45,510 nucleotides of DNA from NCBI GenBank assembly GCA_944325765.1, contig CALVBH010000027.1, positions 1 to 45,510 on the forward strand. The letters are read 5' to 3'. Shown piece after piece: positions 8,709 through 16,477 of this stretch. The stretch comes from an uncultured Bacteroidales bacterium (GTDB lineage: Bacteria; Bacteroidota; Bacteroidia; Bacteroidales; UBA932). The translations under genes and the position numbers were made by a program. Positions within the stretch are counted from its first letter, which is position 1. Each line of letters begins with the position of its first letter. The notes below the pieces were generated by a model, which saw only the letters and a list, made by a program, of their open reading frames with translations, did no database searches and was not told the origin of the DNA.

Positions 8709-10163
8709 TCAGAAGTCGAAGTAACGTGCGGCGTTGTTGTAGGATATGTCCTTTATCATCTGGTGGATGAAGCCCATTTCGCTGCGTGGCAGTTTCCCTT
8801 TTTCGATATCTTCTCCGACCACGCTGCACAGGATACGCCTGAAATATTCGTGGCGAGGGTATGAAAGGAAACTTCTCGAATCGGTAAGCATTCCTACGAA
8901 ACGGCTGAGAAGCCCCAGTGCGGAAAGGGCGTTAAGCTGCTTGCGCATGCCGTCCTCCTGATCGAGGAACCACCAGCCGGAACCGAGCTGCATCTTTCCT
9001 GCGACAGTGCCGTCGTTGAATGTATAGGCCATGGTCGCCAGCACTTCATTGTCCTTGGGATTGAGATTATAGAGGATGGTCTTGGTGAGTTTGTCCTCCA
9101 TGGCCAGCCTGTTCAGGAACTTGTGTCCTGCAGCCGCGCATGAAACATCGTGGATGGCATCGTAGCCGGTATCCGGACCGAGGATGTTGAACATGCGGGT
9201 GTTGTTGTCTCTTATGGCTCCGATGTGGAACTGCTGTACCCAGCCTTTCTCCCAGTCCATACGCGCGAAATCCAGAAGAATGGCGCTGCGGAATTTCAGG
9301 ATTTCCTCTTCATCCGGCATCTTCCCGTCGAGAGTGTTTTTGAATATCTTTTCGATTTCCTTTTCCGTGAAATCGGCTGCATAGAAATTCTCCAGACCGT
9401 GGTCTGAAAGGCGGCAGCCCATGGAGGCGAAGAAGTCATGCCTCTTTCTCAATGCATCCAGAAGGTCGGCATACGTGCGGATTTCCACTCCCGAAACTTC
9501 GGACAGACGGGAAATGTAGGCCCTGTACTGCTCCGGCTTTTCTATGACCATGGCCTTGTCCGGTCTCCAGGCCGGCAGAACCTTTACTCCGAACGGATGC
9601 TCGGAGATGTATTTGTGGTATTCGAGCGAATCCACAGGGTCGTCGGTAGTACATACTACCTTGACGTTGAACATTTTCATCAGAGCCTGCCCTCTGTACT
9701 CCTCCGTCTGGAGCTTCTCAGAACAGGTGTCGTATATTTTTCGCGCAGTCTGCGGGTTGAGGATATCGTACACACCGAATACACGGGCCAGTTCGAGATG
9801 AGTCCAGTGGTAAAGAGGATTCCTCATGGTATAGGGCACGGTTTCGGCCCACTTTTCGAACTTTTCATAGCTGCTGCGGTTCCCGGTGATGAATTCTTCC
9901 GGCACGCCGTTGCCCCTCATTGCCCTCCATTTGTAGTGATCCCCTCCGAGCCATACTTCCGTCAGGTCCCTGAACTGATAGTTGTCAGCAATCATTTTCG
10001 GAACGAGGTGGCAGTGGTAGTCGATAATCGGCATTTTTTCTGCGCTTTCGTGATACAGTTCCCTGGCGAAATCGTTGGTCAGCATGAAATCATCGTTGAT
10101 GAATTTCCTGTCCAGCAGGCTGGTGATGTCTTCCTTTACTTTCGTGAAAATCTTGTTGTCCAT
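8709..10163 (-). CDS. uxaC: Uronate isomerase (glucuronate/galacturonate isomerase)
   Basis: The 484-residue cytoplasmic enzyme converts D-galacturonate to D-tagaturonate (and D-glucuronate to fructuronate), the first step of the isomerase route. Family markers are PIIDYHCHLVPKMIADN near the N-terminus (metal-site H-x-H), RGNGVPE, and the HIGAIRDNNTRMF region. The ATG at 10163 gives about 20 extra N-terminal residues compared with typical UxaC, which begins near the MLTNDFARELYHE segment; the later ATG is an alternative. The gene is divergent from uxaB across a 200-base control region and completes the Uxa route with uxaB and uxaA. Confidence 0.95.
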   Translation of the reverse strand: MDNKIFTKVKEDITSLLDRKFINDDFMLTNDFARELYHESAEKMPIIDYHCHLVPKMIADNYQFRDLTEVWLGGDHYKWRAMRGNGVPEEFITGNRSSYEKFEKWAETVPYTMRNPLYHWTHLELARVFGVYDILNPQTARKIYDTCSEKLQTEEYRGQALMKMFNVKVVCTTDDPVDSLEYHKYISEHPFGVKVLPAWRPDKAMVIEKPEQYRAYISRLSEVSGVEIRTYADLLDALRKRHDFFASMGCRLSDHGLENFYAADFTEKEIEKIFKNTLDGKMPDEEEILKFRSAILLDFARMDWEKGWVQQFHIGAIRDNNTRMFNILGPDTGYDAIHDVSCAAAGHKFLNRLAMEDKLTKTILYNLNPKDNEVLATMAYTFNDGTVAGKMQLGSGWWFLDQEDGMRKQLNALSALGLLSRFVGMLTDSRSFLSYPRHEYFRRILCSVVGEDIEKGKLPRSEMGFIHQMIKDISYNNAARYFDF

Positions 10164-10234
10164 TTTATCCTGTTTTGAAGTTTATTCCTATTATTATATA
10201 TGCAAATATCGTCCGAATCATTCGCGGCGGTTAT

Positions 10235-10242
10235 CAAAAATA
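10235..10242 (-). promoter_or_regulatory. Candidate -7 element for uxaC
   Basis: On the minus strand this reads TATTTTTG, matching TAnnTTTG, 71 bases upstream of the uxaC ATG. A TTTTG is present further upstream, but its spacing (23 bases) is long, so the -33 is uncertain. Confidence 0.4.
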
Positions 10243-10270
10243 ATCAAAAATCAGTCATAAATTGACAAAA

Positions 10271-10280
10271 CCGACGTCGG
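10271..10280. promoter_or_regulatory. Perfect palindrome in the uxaC/uxaB divergent region
   Basis: CCGACGTCGG is a perfect 10-bp palindrome between the two divergent genes, 14 bases left of the motif shared with kduI. It could be half of a composite operator. The call rests on symmetry and position only. Confidence 0.3.
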
Positions 10281-10293
10281 AAAGTTCCATTCC

Positions 10294-10311
10294 CGTGAAC
10301 GGACACGGAAA
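10294..10311 (+). promoter_or_regulatory. Putative uronate-regulon operator, copy 1 (uxaB)
   Basis: CGTGAACGGACACGGAAA matches the site at 13347-13364 upstream of kduI at 16 of 18 positions. It also forms an imperfect inverted repeat with its flank (TTCCcGTG-N6-CACGGAA). It lies in the divergent uxaC/uxaB region, just upstream of a -7-like TACTTTTG, covering the expected -33 position. No cognate regulator gene is in the window. Confidence 0.45.
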
Positions 10312-10316
10312 AATGC

Positions 10317-10347
10317 TACTTTTGCGGTAAAAATAATACTACATTTG
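10317..10347 (+). promoter_or_regulatory. Tandem candidate -7 elements for uxaB
   Basis: TACTTTTG (10317-10324) and TACATTTG (10340-10347) both fit TAnnTTTG. The second lies 18 bases before the uxaB ATG at 10366. Neither has an obvious TTTG -33 at 19 bases, which would fit a promoter needing an activator or occluded by a repressor. Confidence 0.45.
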
Positions 10348-10365
10348 CGTAAAATCAATGCAATT

Positions 10366-11805
10366 ATGGAACGTTTGAACAGAAATACGGCAGAAGCCGC
10401 CAAGTATCCCGAAAAAATCATTCAGTTCGGGGAAGGAAACTTCCTCAGGGCTTTCGTAGACTGGATAGTCTGGAAAACGAACCGGGCCACCGGTTTCAAT
10501 GCCGGAGTCGTGGTCGTCCAGCCTATTGACAGGGGGATGGTGGACGTCCTGAACGAGCAGGACGGACTCTATCACCTGAATCTCCAGGGCATAGACAAGG
10601 GGAAGGCAGTCGATTCCCTCGATATGATAGACGTGATTACCAGAGGAATAAATCCGTACAGGGATTTCGATGACTATATGGCCCTGGCGGAAAATCCCGA
10701 AATACGTTTCGTGATTTCCAATACTACCGAGGCAGGTATCGCTTTCGATCCGGCATGCCGTCTGGAGGACAGGCCGGCTTCATCCTATCCGGGAAAACTG
10801 ACGCAGCTTCTGTATCACAGGTTCGAATATTTCCACGGTGCGGCCGACAAGGGCCTGATCATTTTCCCTTGCGAACTTATCTTCCTGAACGGCAAGGAAC
10901 TGAAGAAATGCATCTATCAGTACATAGACCTGTGGAATCTCGGTGAGGATTTCAAGTCTTGGTTCGAGACCGCCTGCGGAGTCTACTGCACCCTCGTGGA
11001 CAGAATCGTTCCCGGTTATCCGAAAGACAACATCGCGGAACTTCTCGACCGTGCGGGCTTCGAGGACAGACTGGTGGTAAAGGCTGAGATTTTCCATCTC
11101 TGGGTCATCGAGGCTCCGGAATCCGTGGCTAAGGAATTCCCTGCAGACAAGGCGGGACTGAACGTCCTTTTCGTGCCGAGCGAGGCCCCTTACCACGAGA
11201 GAAAGGTGACCCTTCTGAACGGGCCGCATACGGTTCTTTCCCCTGTAGGCTATCTCTCCGGTCTGGATACGGTTAAAGAATGCGTCGAAGATCCCCTGAT
11301 AGGCAAGTTCGTAAGAAAGGTTATGTACGGCGAACTGATAGAGACCCTCGATTTGCCTGAAGAAGAACTGAAAAACTTTGCCGATGCAGTGATTGAGCGT
11401 TTCGTGAATCCATACGTGAAACATTTCGTGACCAGCATCATGCTGAACTCTTTCCCGAAATACAGGACGAGAGACCTTCCTGGCCTGAAGACATATCTTC
11501 AGAGAAAAGGCGAGCTCCCGCAGGGATTGGTGCTCGGCCTGGCCGGTATCATCACATATTACAAGGGAGGCAAGAGAGGTGAAACTGAAATAGTCCCTGC
11601 CGATGATGCGGCCATCGTTTCCCTGCTGAAAGAACTCTGGGCGAATAACGACGTGAAAGAGGTCGCCCGAGGTGTTCTGGGAGCCGAATTCATCTGGGGC
11701 GAAAACCTGAACGAAATACCCGGACTTACGGACCTGCTTTCGGAAAAACTGGCCCTGATACAGTCCTGTGGTATGAGAAAGGCCGTGGAATCCGTAGTAT
11801 GCTGA
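10366..11805 (+). CDS. uxaB: Tagaturonate reductase (altronate oxidoreductase)
   Basis: The 479-residue enzyme of the mannitol-dehydrogenase family reduces D-tagaturonate to D-altronate with NADH. The N-terminal IQFGEGNFLRAFVDW is the family's dinucleotide-binding start. The KVTLLNGPHTVLSPVGYLSG segment holds the catalytic lysine and the N/H pair of the K-x(4)-N-x-x-H signature. The ATG at 10366 (MERLNRNTAEAAKYPEKI) is preferred over an upstream TTG at 10345 because the latter lies in the -7 element. uxaA follows after 4 bases, so the two form an operon. Confidence 0.94.
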   Translation: MERLNRNTAEAAKYPEKIIQFGEGNFLRAFVDWIVWKTNRATGFNAGVVVVQPIDRGMVDVLNEQDGLYHLNLQGIDKGKAVDSLDMIDVITRGINPYRDFDDYMALAENPEIRFVISNTTEAGIAFDPACRLEDRPASSYPGKLTQLLYHRFEYFHGAADKGLIIFPCELIFLNGKELKKCIYQYIDLWNLGEDFKSWFETACGVYCTLVDRIVPGYPKDNIAELLDRAGFEDRLVVKAEIFHLWVIEAPESVAKEFPADKAGLNVLFVPSEAPYHERKVTLLNGPHTVLSPVGYLSGLDTVKECVEDPLIGKFVRKVMYGELIETLDLPEEELKNFADAVIERFVNPYVKHFVTSIMLNSFPKYRTRDLPGLKTYLQRKGELPQGLVLGLAGIITYYKGGKRGETEIVPADDAAIVSLLKELWANNDVKEVARGVLGAEFIWGENLNEIPGLTDLLSEKLALIQSCGMRKAVESVVC

Positions 11806-11809
11806 AAAT

Positions 11810-13303
11810 ATGTCATCTGTCATAAAAATCAATTCTTCTGACAATGTCGCCGTAGCCGTCTCCAATGTGGCGGCCGGCGACATCTGCTATGCCGACGGCC
11901 GCCGGATAACGGCTGCCGCCGATATCCCTGCCGGCCACAAGATGGCCCTGAAAGCCCTTGGGAAAGGGGACAATGTCATAAAGTACGGATATCCCATAGG
12001 GCATCTGCTCGAAGACGTGCCGGAAGGCGGACTTATCGATCACAGGATTCTGAAAACCAATCTGGAAGGCATACTTGAATACAGGTACGAGCCGATACGG
12101 ACATCCGTGGAGAAGACGGCAGCCAAAGCCACATTCAAGGGCTATCGCCGTGCCGACGGCAGGGCAGGCGTGAGGAACGAACTGTGGGTAGTCCCGACGG
12201 TGGGCTGCGTGAACGGAGTGGCTCAGTCCATTGCCGGTGAATTCAGCCGGAAACTTTCCGACTGGCCATCCATCGAAAAAGTCGTGGCCTTCCCTCACAA
12301 TTACGGCTGCTCGCAGCTCGGGGACGACCATGAGAATACCAGAAGGATATTGGCGGACATAGTCCGTCACCCCAACGCCGCGGGAGTGCTGGTCGTGGCT
12401 CTCGGCTGCGAAAACAACCAGCTTTCCGCCTTCAGGGAATTCCTCGGTCCGGTAGACGAAGACAGGATAAAGTTCCTCGAATGCCAGAAGGTCGAAGGAA
12501 ACGAAATCCCCGTAGGACTCGGGCTTCTGGAAGAGATAGCCGAAGCGTGTGCCGGCGACAGACGCGAGGAGATTCCGGCTTCCGAACTGAAAGTGGGGCT
12601 CAAGTGCGGAGGTTCCGACGGCTTTTCGGGCATAACGGCGAATCCTCTGCTCGGCCGTTTCTCGGACTGGATTGTATCGCAGGGTGGCACGACGGTCCTG
12701 ACGGAAGTGCCGGAAATGTTCGGAGCCGAGACCATTCTGATGTCGCGCTGTATCGATGAAACCGTTTTCGACAAGACCGTGCATCTGATAAACGATTTCA
12801 AGGAATATTTCATATCGAACAGACAGCCCGTGTACGAGAATCCTTCCCCGGGGAACAAGGCCGGAGGTATTTCGACATTGGAAGAAAAATCATTGGGATG
12901 TACGCAGAAATCAGGGAAATCGGCAGTGACGGACGTGCTCAGATACGGGGACCGGCTCAAGACTCCGGGACTGAATCTTCTGAGTGCTCCGGGCAATGAC
13001 CTGGTGGCCGCAACGGCTCTGGCTGCCTCAGGCTGCCAGATAGTGCTGTTTACTACGGGCCGCGGTACTCCGTTCGGCACATTCGTGCCTACGGCGAAAA
13101 TTTCGACCAACAGCCGTCTCGCCGCTTCCAAGCCCGGCTGGATAGACTTCAATGCCGGCATAATCCTCGACGGGAAGCCTGCTGCGGCCGTAGATGACGA
13201 ATTCATCGATTTCGTCCTGTCGGCGGCTTCCGGAGAAAGGACCTGCAACGAAAAGTCCGGCTATTCCGAAATCGCCATATTCAAGACCGGAGTCACTCTG
13301 TAG
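11810..13303 (+). CDS. uxaA: Altronate dehydratase
   Basis: The 497-residue UxaA/GarD-family enzyme dehydrates D-altronate to 2-keto-3-deoxygluconate. Residues about 1-95 form the SAF-like N-terminal domain. The catalytic part begins near FKGYRRADGRAGVRNELWVVPTVGC and includes HNYGCSQLGDDHENT, ALGCENNQ, and LKCGGSDGFSGITANP, all hallmark segments of the iron-dependent dehydratase. It lies 4 bases after uxaB and is followed by a short hairpin at 13323-13337 and then the kduI promoter. Confidence 0.95.
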   Translation: MSSVIKINSSDNVAVAVSNVAAGDICYADGRRITAAADIPAGHKMALKALGKGDNVIKYGYPIGHLLEDVPEGGLIDHRILKTNLEGILEYRYEPIRTSVEKTAAKATFKGYRRADGRAGVRNELWVVPTVGCVNGVAQSIAGEFSRKLSDWPSIEKVVAFPHNYGCSQLGDDHENTRRILADIVRHPNAAGVLVVALGCENNQLSAFREFLGPVDEDRIKFLECQKVEGNEIPVGLGLLEEIAEACAGDRREEIPASELKVGLKCGGSDGFSGITANPLLGRFSDWIVSQGGTTVLTEVPEMFGAETILMSRCIDETVFDKTVHLINDFKEYFISNRQPVYENPSPGNKAGGISTLEEKSLGCTQKSGKSAVTDVLRYGDRLKTPGLNLLSAPGNDLVAATALAASGCQIVLFTTGRGTPFGTFVPTAKISTNSRLAASKPGWIDFNAGIILDGKPAAAVDDEFIDFVLSAASGERTCNEKSGYSEIAIFKTGVTL

Positions 13304-13322
13304 GGCGGGCTGTCGTCCTGAC

Positions 13323-13337
13323 GGACCGTGCCGGTCC
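13323..13337. terminator. Short hairpin after uxaA
   Basis: GGACCG-TGC-CGGTCC forms a 6-bp stem with a 3-base loop 20 bases after the uxaA stop. The following T-tract is short (GTCGTTTTCG), so it is probably a weak or partial terminator, leaving read-through from uxaA into kduI possible. Confidence 0.3.
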
Positions 13338-13346
13338 GGTCGTTTT

Positions 13347-13364
13347 CGTGAACGGGAACGGAAA
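13347..13364 (+). promoter_or_regulatory. Putative uronate-regulon operator, copy 2 (kduI)
   Basis: CGTGAACGGGAACGGAAA matches the uxaB site at 10294-10311 at 16 of 18 positions. Here it ends 13 bases upstream of the -33 box, a position more usual for an activator than for a repressor. Related ACGG half-motifs recur after the promoter at about 13420-13439. Confidence 0.45.
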
Positions 13365-13377
13365 TTTCGTTTTTCTG

Positions 13378-13408
13378 TTTGTCATTACGATTAAATTTAC
13401 TATTTTTG
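13378..13408 (+). promoter_or_regulatory. kduI promoter (-33 TTTG, -7 TATTTTTG)
   Basis: TTTG at 13378-13381 and TATTTTTG at 13401-13408 are separated by exactly 19 bases, the best match in the window to the Bacteroidota sigma-ABfr promoter. The expected start of transcription near 13415 gives a leader of about 80 bases before the kduI ATG. Confidence 0.75.
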
Positions 13409-13494
13409 ACTGATTTATCGGAAAACGGTCAGAAACGGTAAATTTTTTCGTGTTGTATATCGAATTGATTGTAAACGACTTAAAGGATATAATT

Positions 13495-14337
13495 ATGAAA
13501 ATCAACAGTGAAGTAAGGTATGCGGCGCATCCGCGCGATGTCAAACACTACGATACCGCACAACTCAGGGAAAACTATCTCATTGAAAAAGTTTTCTCCG
13601 CAGATGAAATCAACCTCGTGTACACGATGCATGACAGAATGATTGCCGGAGGCGCCATGCCGGTAAAGGAAGCGTTGGAACTTACTCCTATCGACATTCT
13701 CCGTTCGTCCTGGTTCCTCGAAAGAAGGGAGATGGGCATATTCAATGTCGGAGGCAAAGGTACGGTCAGGGCCGGGGACAAGACCTACACTCTCGAATAC
13801 AAGGAAGCCCTTTATCTCGGAAGGGGAGAGCGCAACGTGGTCTTCGAAAGCGCCGATCCGGCACAGCCTGCCAAATTCTATTTCTGTTCATCTACTGCCC
13901 ATACGGCCTGTCCGGATCATCTGACCACCCGTGCGGATGCCGTCAAGATGGAACTCGGCACGCTCGAGGAGAGCAATCATCGCGTGATAAACAGAATGCT
14001 CGTGAAAGAGGTCGTGCCTACCTGCCAGCTCCAGATGGGTATGACGGAACTGAAACCGGGTAGCACCTGGAATACCATGCCGGCTCATACGCACAATCGC
14101 CGTATGGAGGTGTATTTCTATTTCGAGATACCGGAAGACCAGGCCGTATGCCATTTTATGGGTGAACCTGACGAGACCCGCCACATCTGGATGAAGGCCG
14201 AACAGGCTGTGATCTCCCCTGAATGGAGCATCCACTCCGCCTGCGCCACGAAGAACTATACGTTCATCTGGGCCATGTGCGGAGAGAATCTCGACTATGG
14301 TGACATGGACGGCTGCGCAACTACGGACTTGAAATAA
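13495..14337 (+). CDS. kduI: 5-dehydro-4-deoxy-D-glucuronate isomerase
   Basis: The 280-residue cupin-fold enzyme isomerises 5-keto-4-deoxyuronate (from unsaturated galacturonate) to 2,5-diketo-3-deoxygluconate. The zinc site is visible as the HTHNRRMEVYFYFE segment, with further family landmarks RDVKHYDTAQLRENYL at the N-terminus and SPEWSIHSACATKNYTFIWAMCGEN near the C-terminus. The ATG at 13495 is chosen over a TTG at 13450 because homologues start MKINSEVRYA. It is followed 41 bases later by kduD, the next enzyme of the pathway. Confidence 0.96.
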   Translation: MKINSEVRYAAHPRDVKHYDTAQLRENYLIEKVFSADEINLVYTMHDRMIAGGAMPVKEALELTPIDILRSSWFLERREMGIFNVGGKGTVRAGDKTYTLEYKEALYLGRGERNVVFESADPAQPAKFYFCSSTAHTACPDHLTTRADAVKMELGTLEESNHRVINRMLVKEVVPTCQLQMGMTELKPGSTWNTMPAHTHNRRMEVYFYFEIPEDQAVCHFMGEPDETRHIWMKAEQAVISPEWSIHSACATKNYTFIWAMCGENLDYGDMDGCATTDLK

Positions 14338-14378
14338 TGCGACGTAAATAAATCCAAATACTTAATAAAACTGAAATT

Positions 14379-15173
14379 ATGGTAAATTTTTCACTCGAAG
14401 GTAAGGTAGCCCTTGTAACAGGCGCTTCTTACGGAATCGGATTCGCTCTCGCTACCGCATTCGCCGAGGCCGGAGCCAAAATCGCATTCAACGACATCAA
14501 GCAGGAACTTGTGGACAAGGGGCTTGCTTCCTATAAAGAAAAAGGTATCGATGCCAAAGGCTATGTTTGCGACGTCACCAAGGAAGATCAGGTACAGGAG
14601 CTCGTGGCCAAGATAGAGAAGGATCTCGGACCTATCAACATTCTGGTGAACAACGCAGGTATCATCAAGCGTATCCCTATGATTGAAATGAAGGCCGAGG
14701 AATTCCGCCAGGTCATCGACATCGACCTGAACGGTCCGTTCATCGTGTCCAAGGCTGTCATTCCGTCCATGATAAAGAACGGCGGCGGAAAGATCATAAA
14801 CATCTGCTCCATGATGTCAGAACTCGGCCGCGAGACGGTTTCCGCATACGCTGCCGCCAAAGGCGGTCTGAAGATGCTGACCAGAAACATAGCGTCGGAA
14901 TACGGCGAATACAATATCCAGTGCAACGGCATAGGCCCGGGATATATCGCCACCCCTCAGACAGCACCTCTGCGCGAGCGTCAGGCTGACGGTTCACGCC
15001 ATCCGTTCGATGCATTCATCGTAGCCAAGACTCCTGCAGCCCGCTGGGGCAACGCAGAAGACCTCCAGGGACCTGCGGTCTTCCTGGCATCTTCCGCTTC
15101 CGACTTCGTGAACGGACATATACTTTATGTCGACGGCGGTATCCTCGCCTACATCGGTAAACAGCCTCAGTAA
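14379..15173 (+). CDS. kduD: 2-dehydro-3-deoxy-D-gluconate 5-dehydrogenase (SDR family)
   Basis: The 264-residue short-chain dehydrogenase has the cofactor motif TGASYGIGFA, the NNAG motif and the catalytic YAAAK, with a C-terminal VDGG. It reduces 2,5-diketo-3-deoxygluconate to KDG. Members are often annotated gluconate 5-dehydrogenase, but the position directly after kduI makes the KduD role the better call. Its TAA shares a base with an ATG of the following gene (TAATG), suggesting coupled translation. Confidence 0.93.
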   Translation: MVNFSLEGKVALVTGASYGIGFALATAFAEAGAKIAFNDIKQELVDKGLASYKEKGIDAKGYVCDVTKEDQVQELVAKIEKDLGPINILVNNAGIIKRIPMIEMKAEEFRQVIDIDLNGPFIVSKAVIPSMIKNGGGKIINICSMMSELGRETVSAYAAAKGGLKMLTRNIASEYGEYNIQCNGIGPGYIATPQTAPLRERQADGSRHPFDAFIVAKTPAARWGNAEDLQGPAVFLASSASDFVNGHILYVDGGILAYIGKQPQ

Positions 15174-16306
15174 TGGTTATGAAACGCATATTGGAAATTG
15201 CAGCTGCCGTTTTGGCGGCTGCTCTTGCGGTTTCCTGCGGACAGAAAGATATTAGGGTTTCCGTGGAAAACGCATCGGAACTCGACCGCACGGCCGAGAC
15301 AGTGGAACTGGATTTCGGCAGTCTGGTAGCTTCCCATCCTGAAATCACCGCTGAAAACGTGGTGGTGACGGATGCTTCGGGTGCCCAGGTGCCTTCCCAG
15401 ATATATACTGAAGACTACGGAATGGTGAGACTCATTTTCCAGGCCGATGTCCCTGCCGGCAAGACAGCCGTTTATACGGTGAAGGCCGGGGAACGCGAGG
15501 CTTACGACACCCTCGTCTTCAGCCGTTATGTCCCTGAAAGGCTCGATGACTATGCATACGAGAACAACAGGATAGCAGGCCGCGTATACGGCCCTGCGCT
15601 GGAATTCCCACGCACCCTCGGCCCGGATATCTGGACCAAGAGCGTCGAGACACTCGTCGTGGACAAGAGATTCGAACTGAACGACTATCATCACGATCAC
15701 GGTGACGGGATGGACTGCTACAAGGTGGACAACACCCTCGGCGGCGGCGCCCTCGCTCCGTTTGCTGACGGCAAGATTGTCCTCGGGGACAATTACGAGA
15801 CCTATAACCGCATCTGCAACGGTCCGATCCGTACCAAAGTCCTCTTTACCTACAAGCCGTTCGAAGTCGACGGCGTCCAGGTTACGCTCAAGAGGGAGCT
15901 TACCATCGATGCCAATACCAATTTCATTAAAATTTCGAACTGGTTCGATACTCCTGCCGACGAGTTCCCGGTAGTGCTCGGGGCCGTAATGCATGATGTC
16001 ATCGACAGAGTGGACGGCGACCATTACATCGCTTTCACCGAAAAGGCATCCGACAGTGCGGATCCCGAAGCTGACGGAAATATTTCCGTCGGACTGGTGG
16101 TGGATGCCGCAGAGGAAAACGTGGAAACCGATACCGTGAACGGTCATGCAGTCCTGAAATATACGGTAACGCCTGGAAAACGCGCAGATGTCTGGACCGG
16201 GTCCGGCTGGAGCAAGGGAGGCATAGAGTCTCCTGAAGCCTGGGCCGGAATCGTGAAGGATTTCGCATACGCACAGGCCAATCCGCTGAAAGTGACGGTG
16301 AAATAA
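15173..16306 (+). CDS. DUF4861-family lipoprotein of the uronate operon
   Basis: The protein is 377 residues from the ATG that overlaps the kduD stop. A second ATG six bases later (15179) gives a more usual signal peptide. The N-terminus is a hydrophobic signal ending LAVSC, so it is probably a lipoprotein exported from the cytoplasm, unlike its operon partners. The mature part is mostly beta-type sequence. It contains a striking H/D-rich segment, NDYHHDHGDGMDCYKVDNT, followed by LGGGALAPF, typical of DUF4861 proteins, whose biochemical role I cannot state. The operon position and export suggest it acts on unsaturated or modified uronate oligosaccharides in the periplasm (inference). The operon ends in the strong terminator just downstream. 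Confidence 0.75.
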   Translation: MVMKRILEIAAAVLAAALAVSCGQKDIRVSVENASELDRTAETVELDFGSLVASHPEITAENVVVTDASGAQVPSQIYTEDYGMVRLIFQADVPAGKTAVYTVKAGEREAYDTLVFSRYVPERLDDYAYENNRIAGRVYGPALEFPRTLGPDIWTKSVETLVVDKRFELNDYHHDHGDGMDCYKVDNTLGGGALAPFADGKIVLGDNYETYNRICNGPIRTKVLFTYKPFEVDGVQVTLKRELTIDANTNFIKISNWFDTPADEFPVVLGAVMHDVIDRVDGDHYIAFTEKASDSADPEADGNISVGLVVDAAEENVETDTVNGHAVLKYTVTPGKRADVWTGSGWSKGGIESPEAWAGIVKDFAYAQANPLKVTVK

Positions 16307-16342
16307 ACCGTTTTTGCAACTATAACCTTTATCATATTTCAT

Positions 16343-16378
16343 GAGGGCGAAGCCGTGAGGTTCGCCCTCTGTTTTTTT
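16343..16378 (+). terminator. Strong rho-independent terminator of the uxaB-DUF4861 operon
   Basis: GAGGGCGAA (16343-16351) and TTCGCCCTC (16361-16369) form a perfect 9-bp stem with a 9-base loop. TG and seven T follow. This closes the catabolic operon and separates it from the pectin locus. Confidence 0.9.
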
Positions 16379-16447
16379 CGGAACATCCTTTGTCGAATAT
16401 TTAAAACAATATGATAAAAAATCCAGCGGGAAACCTTCCAGGCTTTA

Positions 16448-16455
16448 TATTTTTG
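16448..16455 (+). promoter_or_regulatory. Candidate -7 element for the GH28 gene
   Basis: TATTTTTG fits TAnnTTTG, 22 bases before the GH28 ATG. The expected -33 position does not read TTTG, which suggests activator dependence, for example on the hybrid two-component system encoded downstream. Confidence 0.5.
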
Positions 16456-16477
16456 CTGAAACCAAAACCTCACAGAC

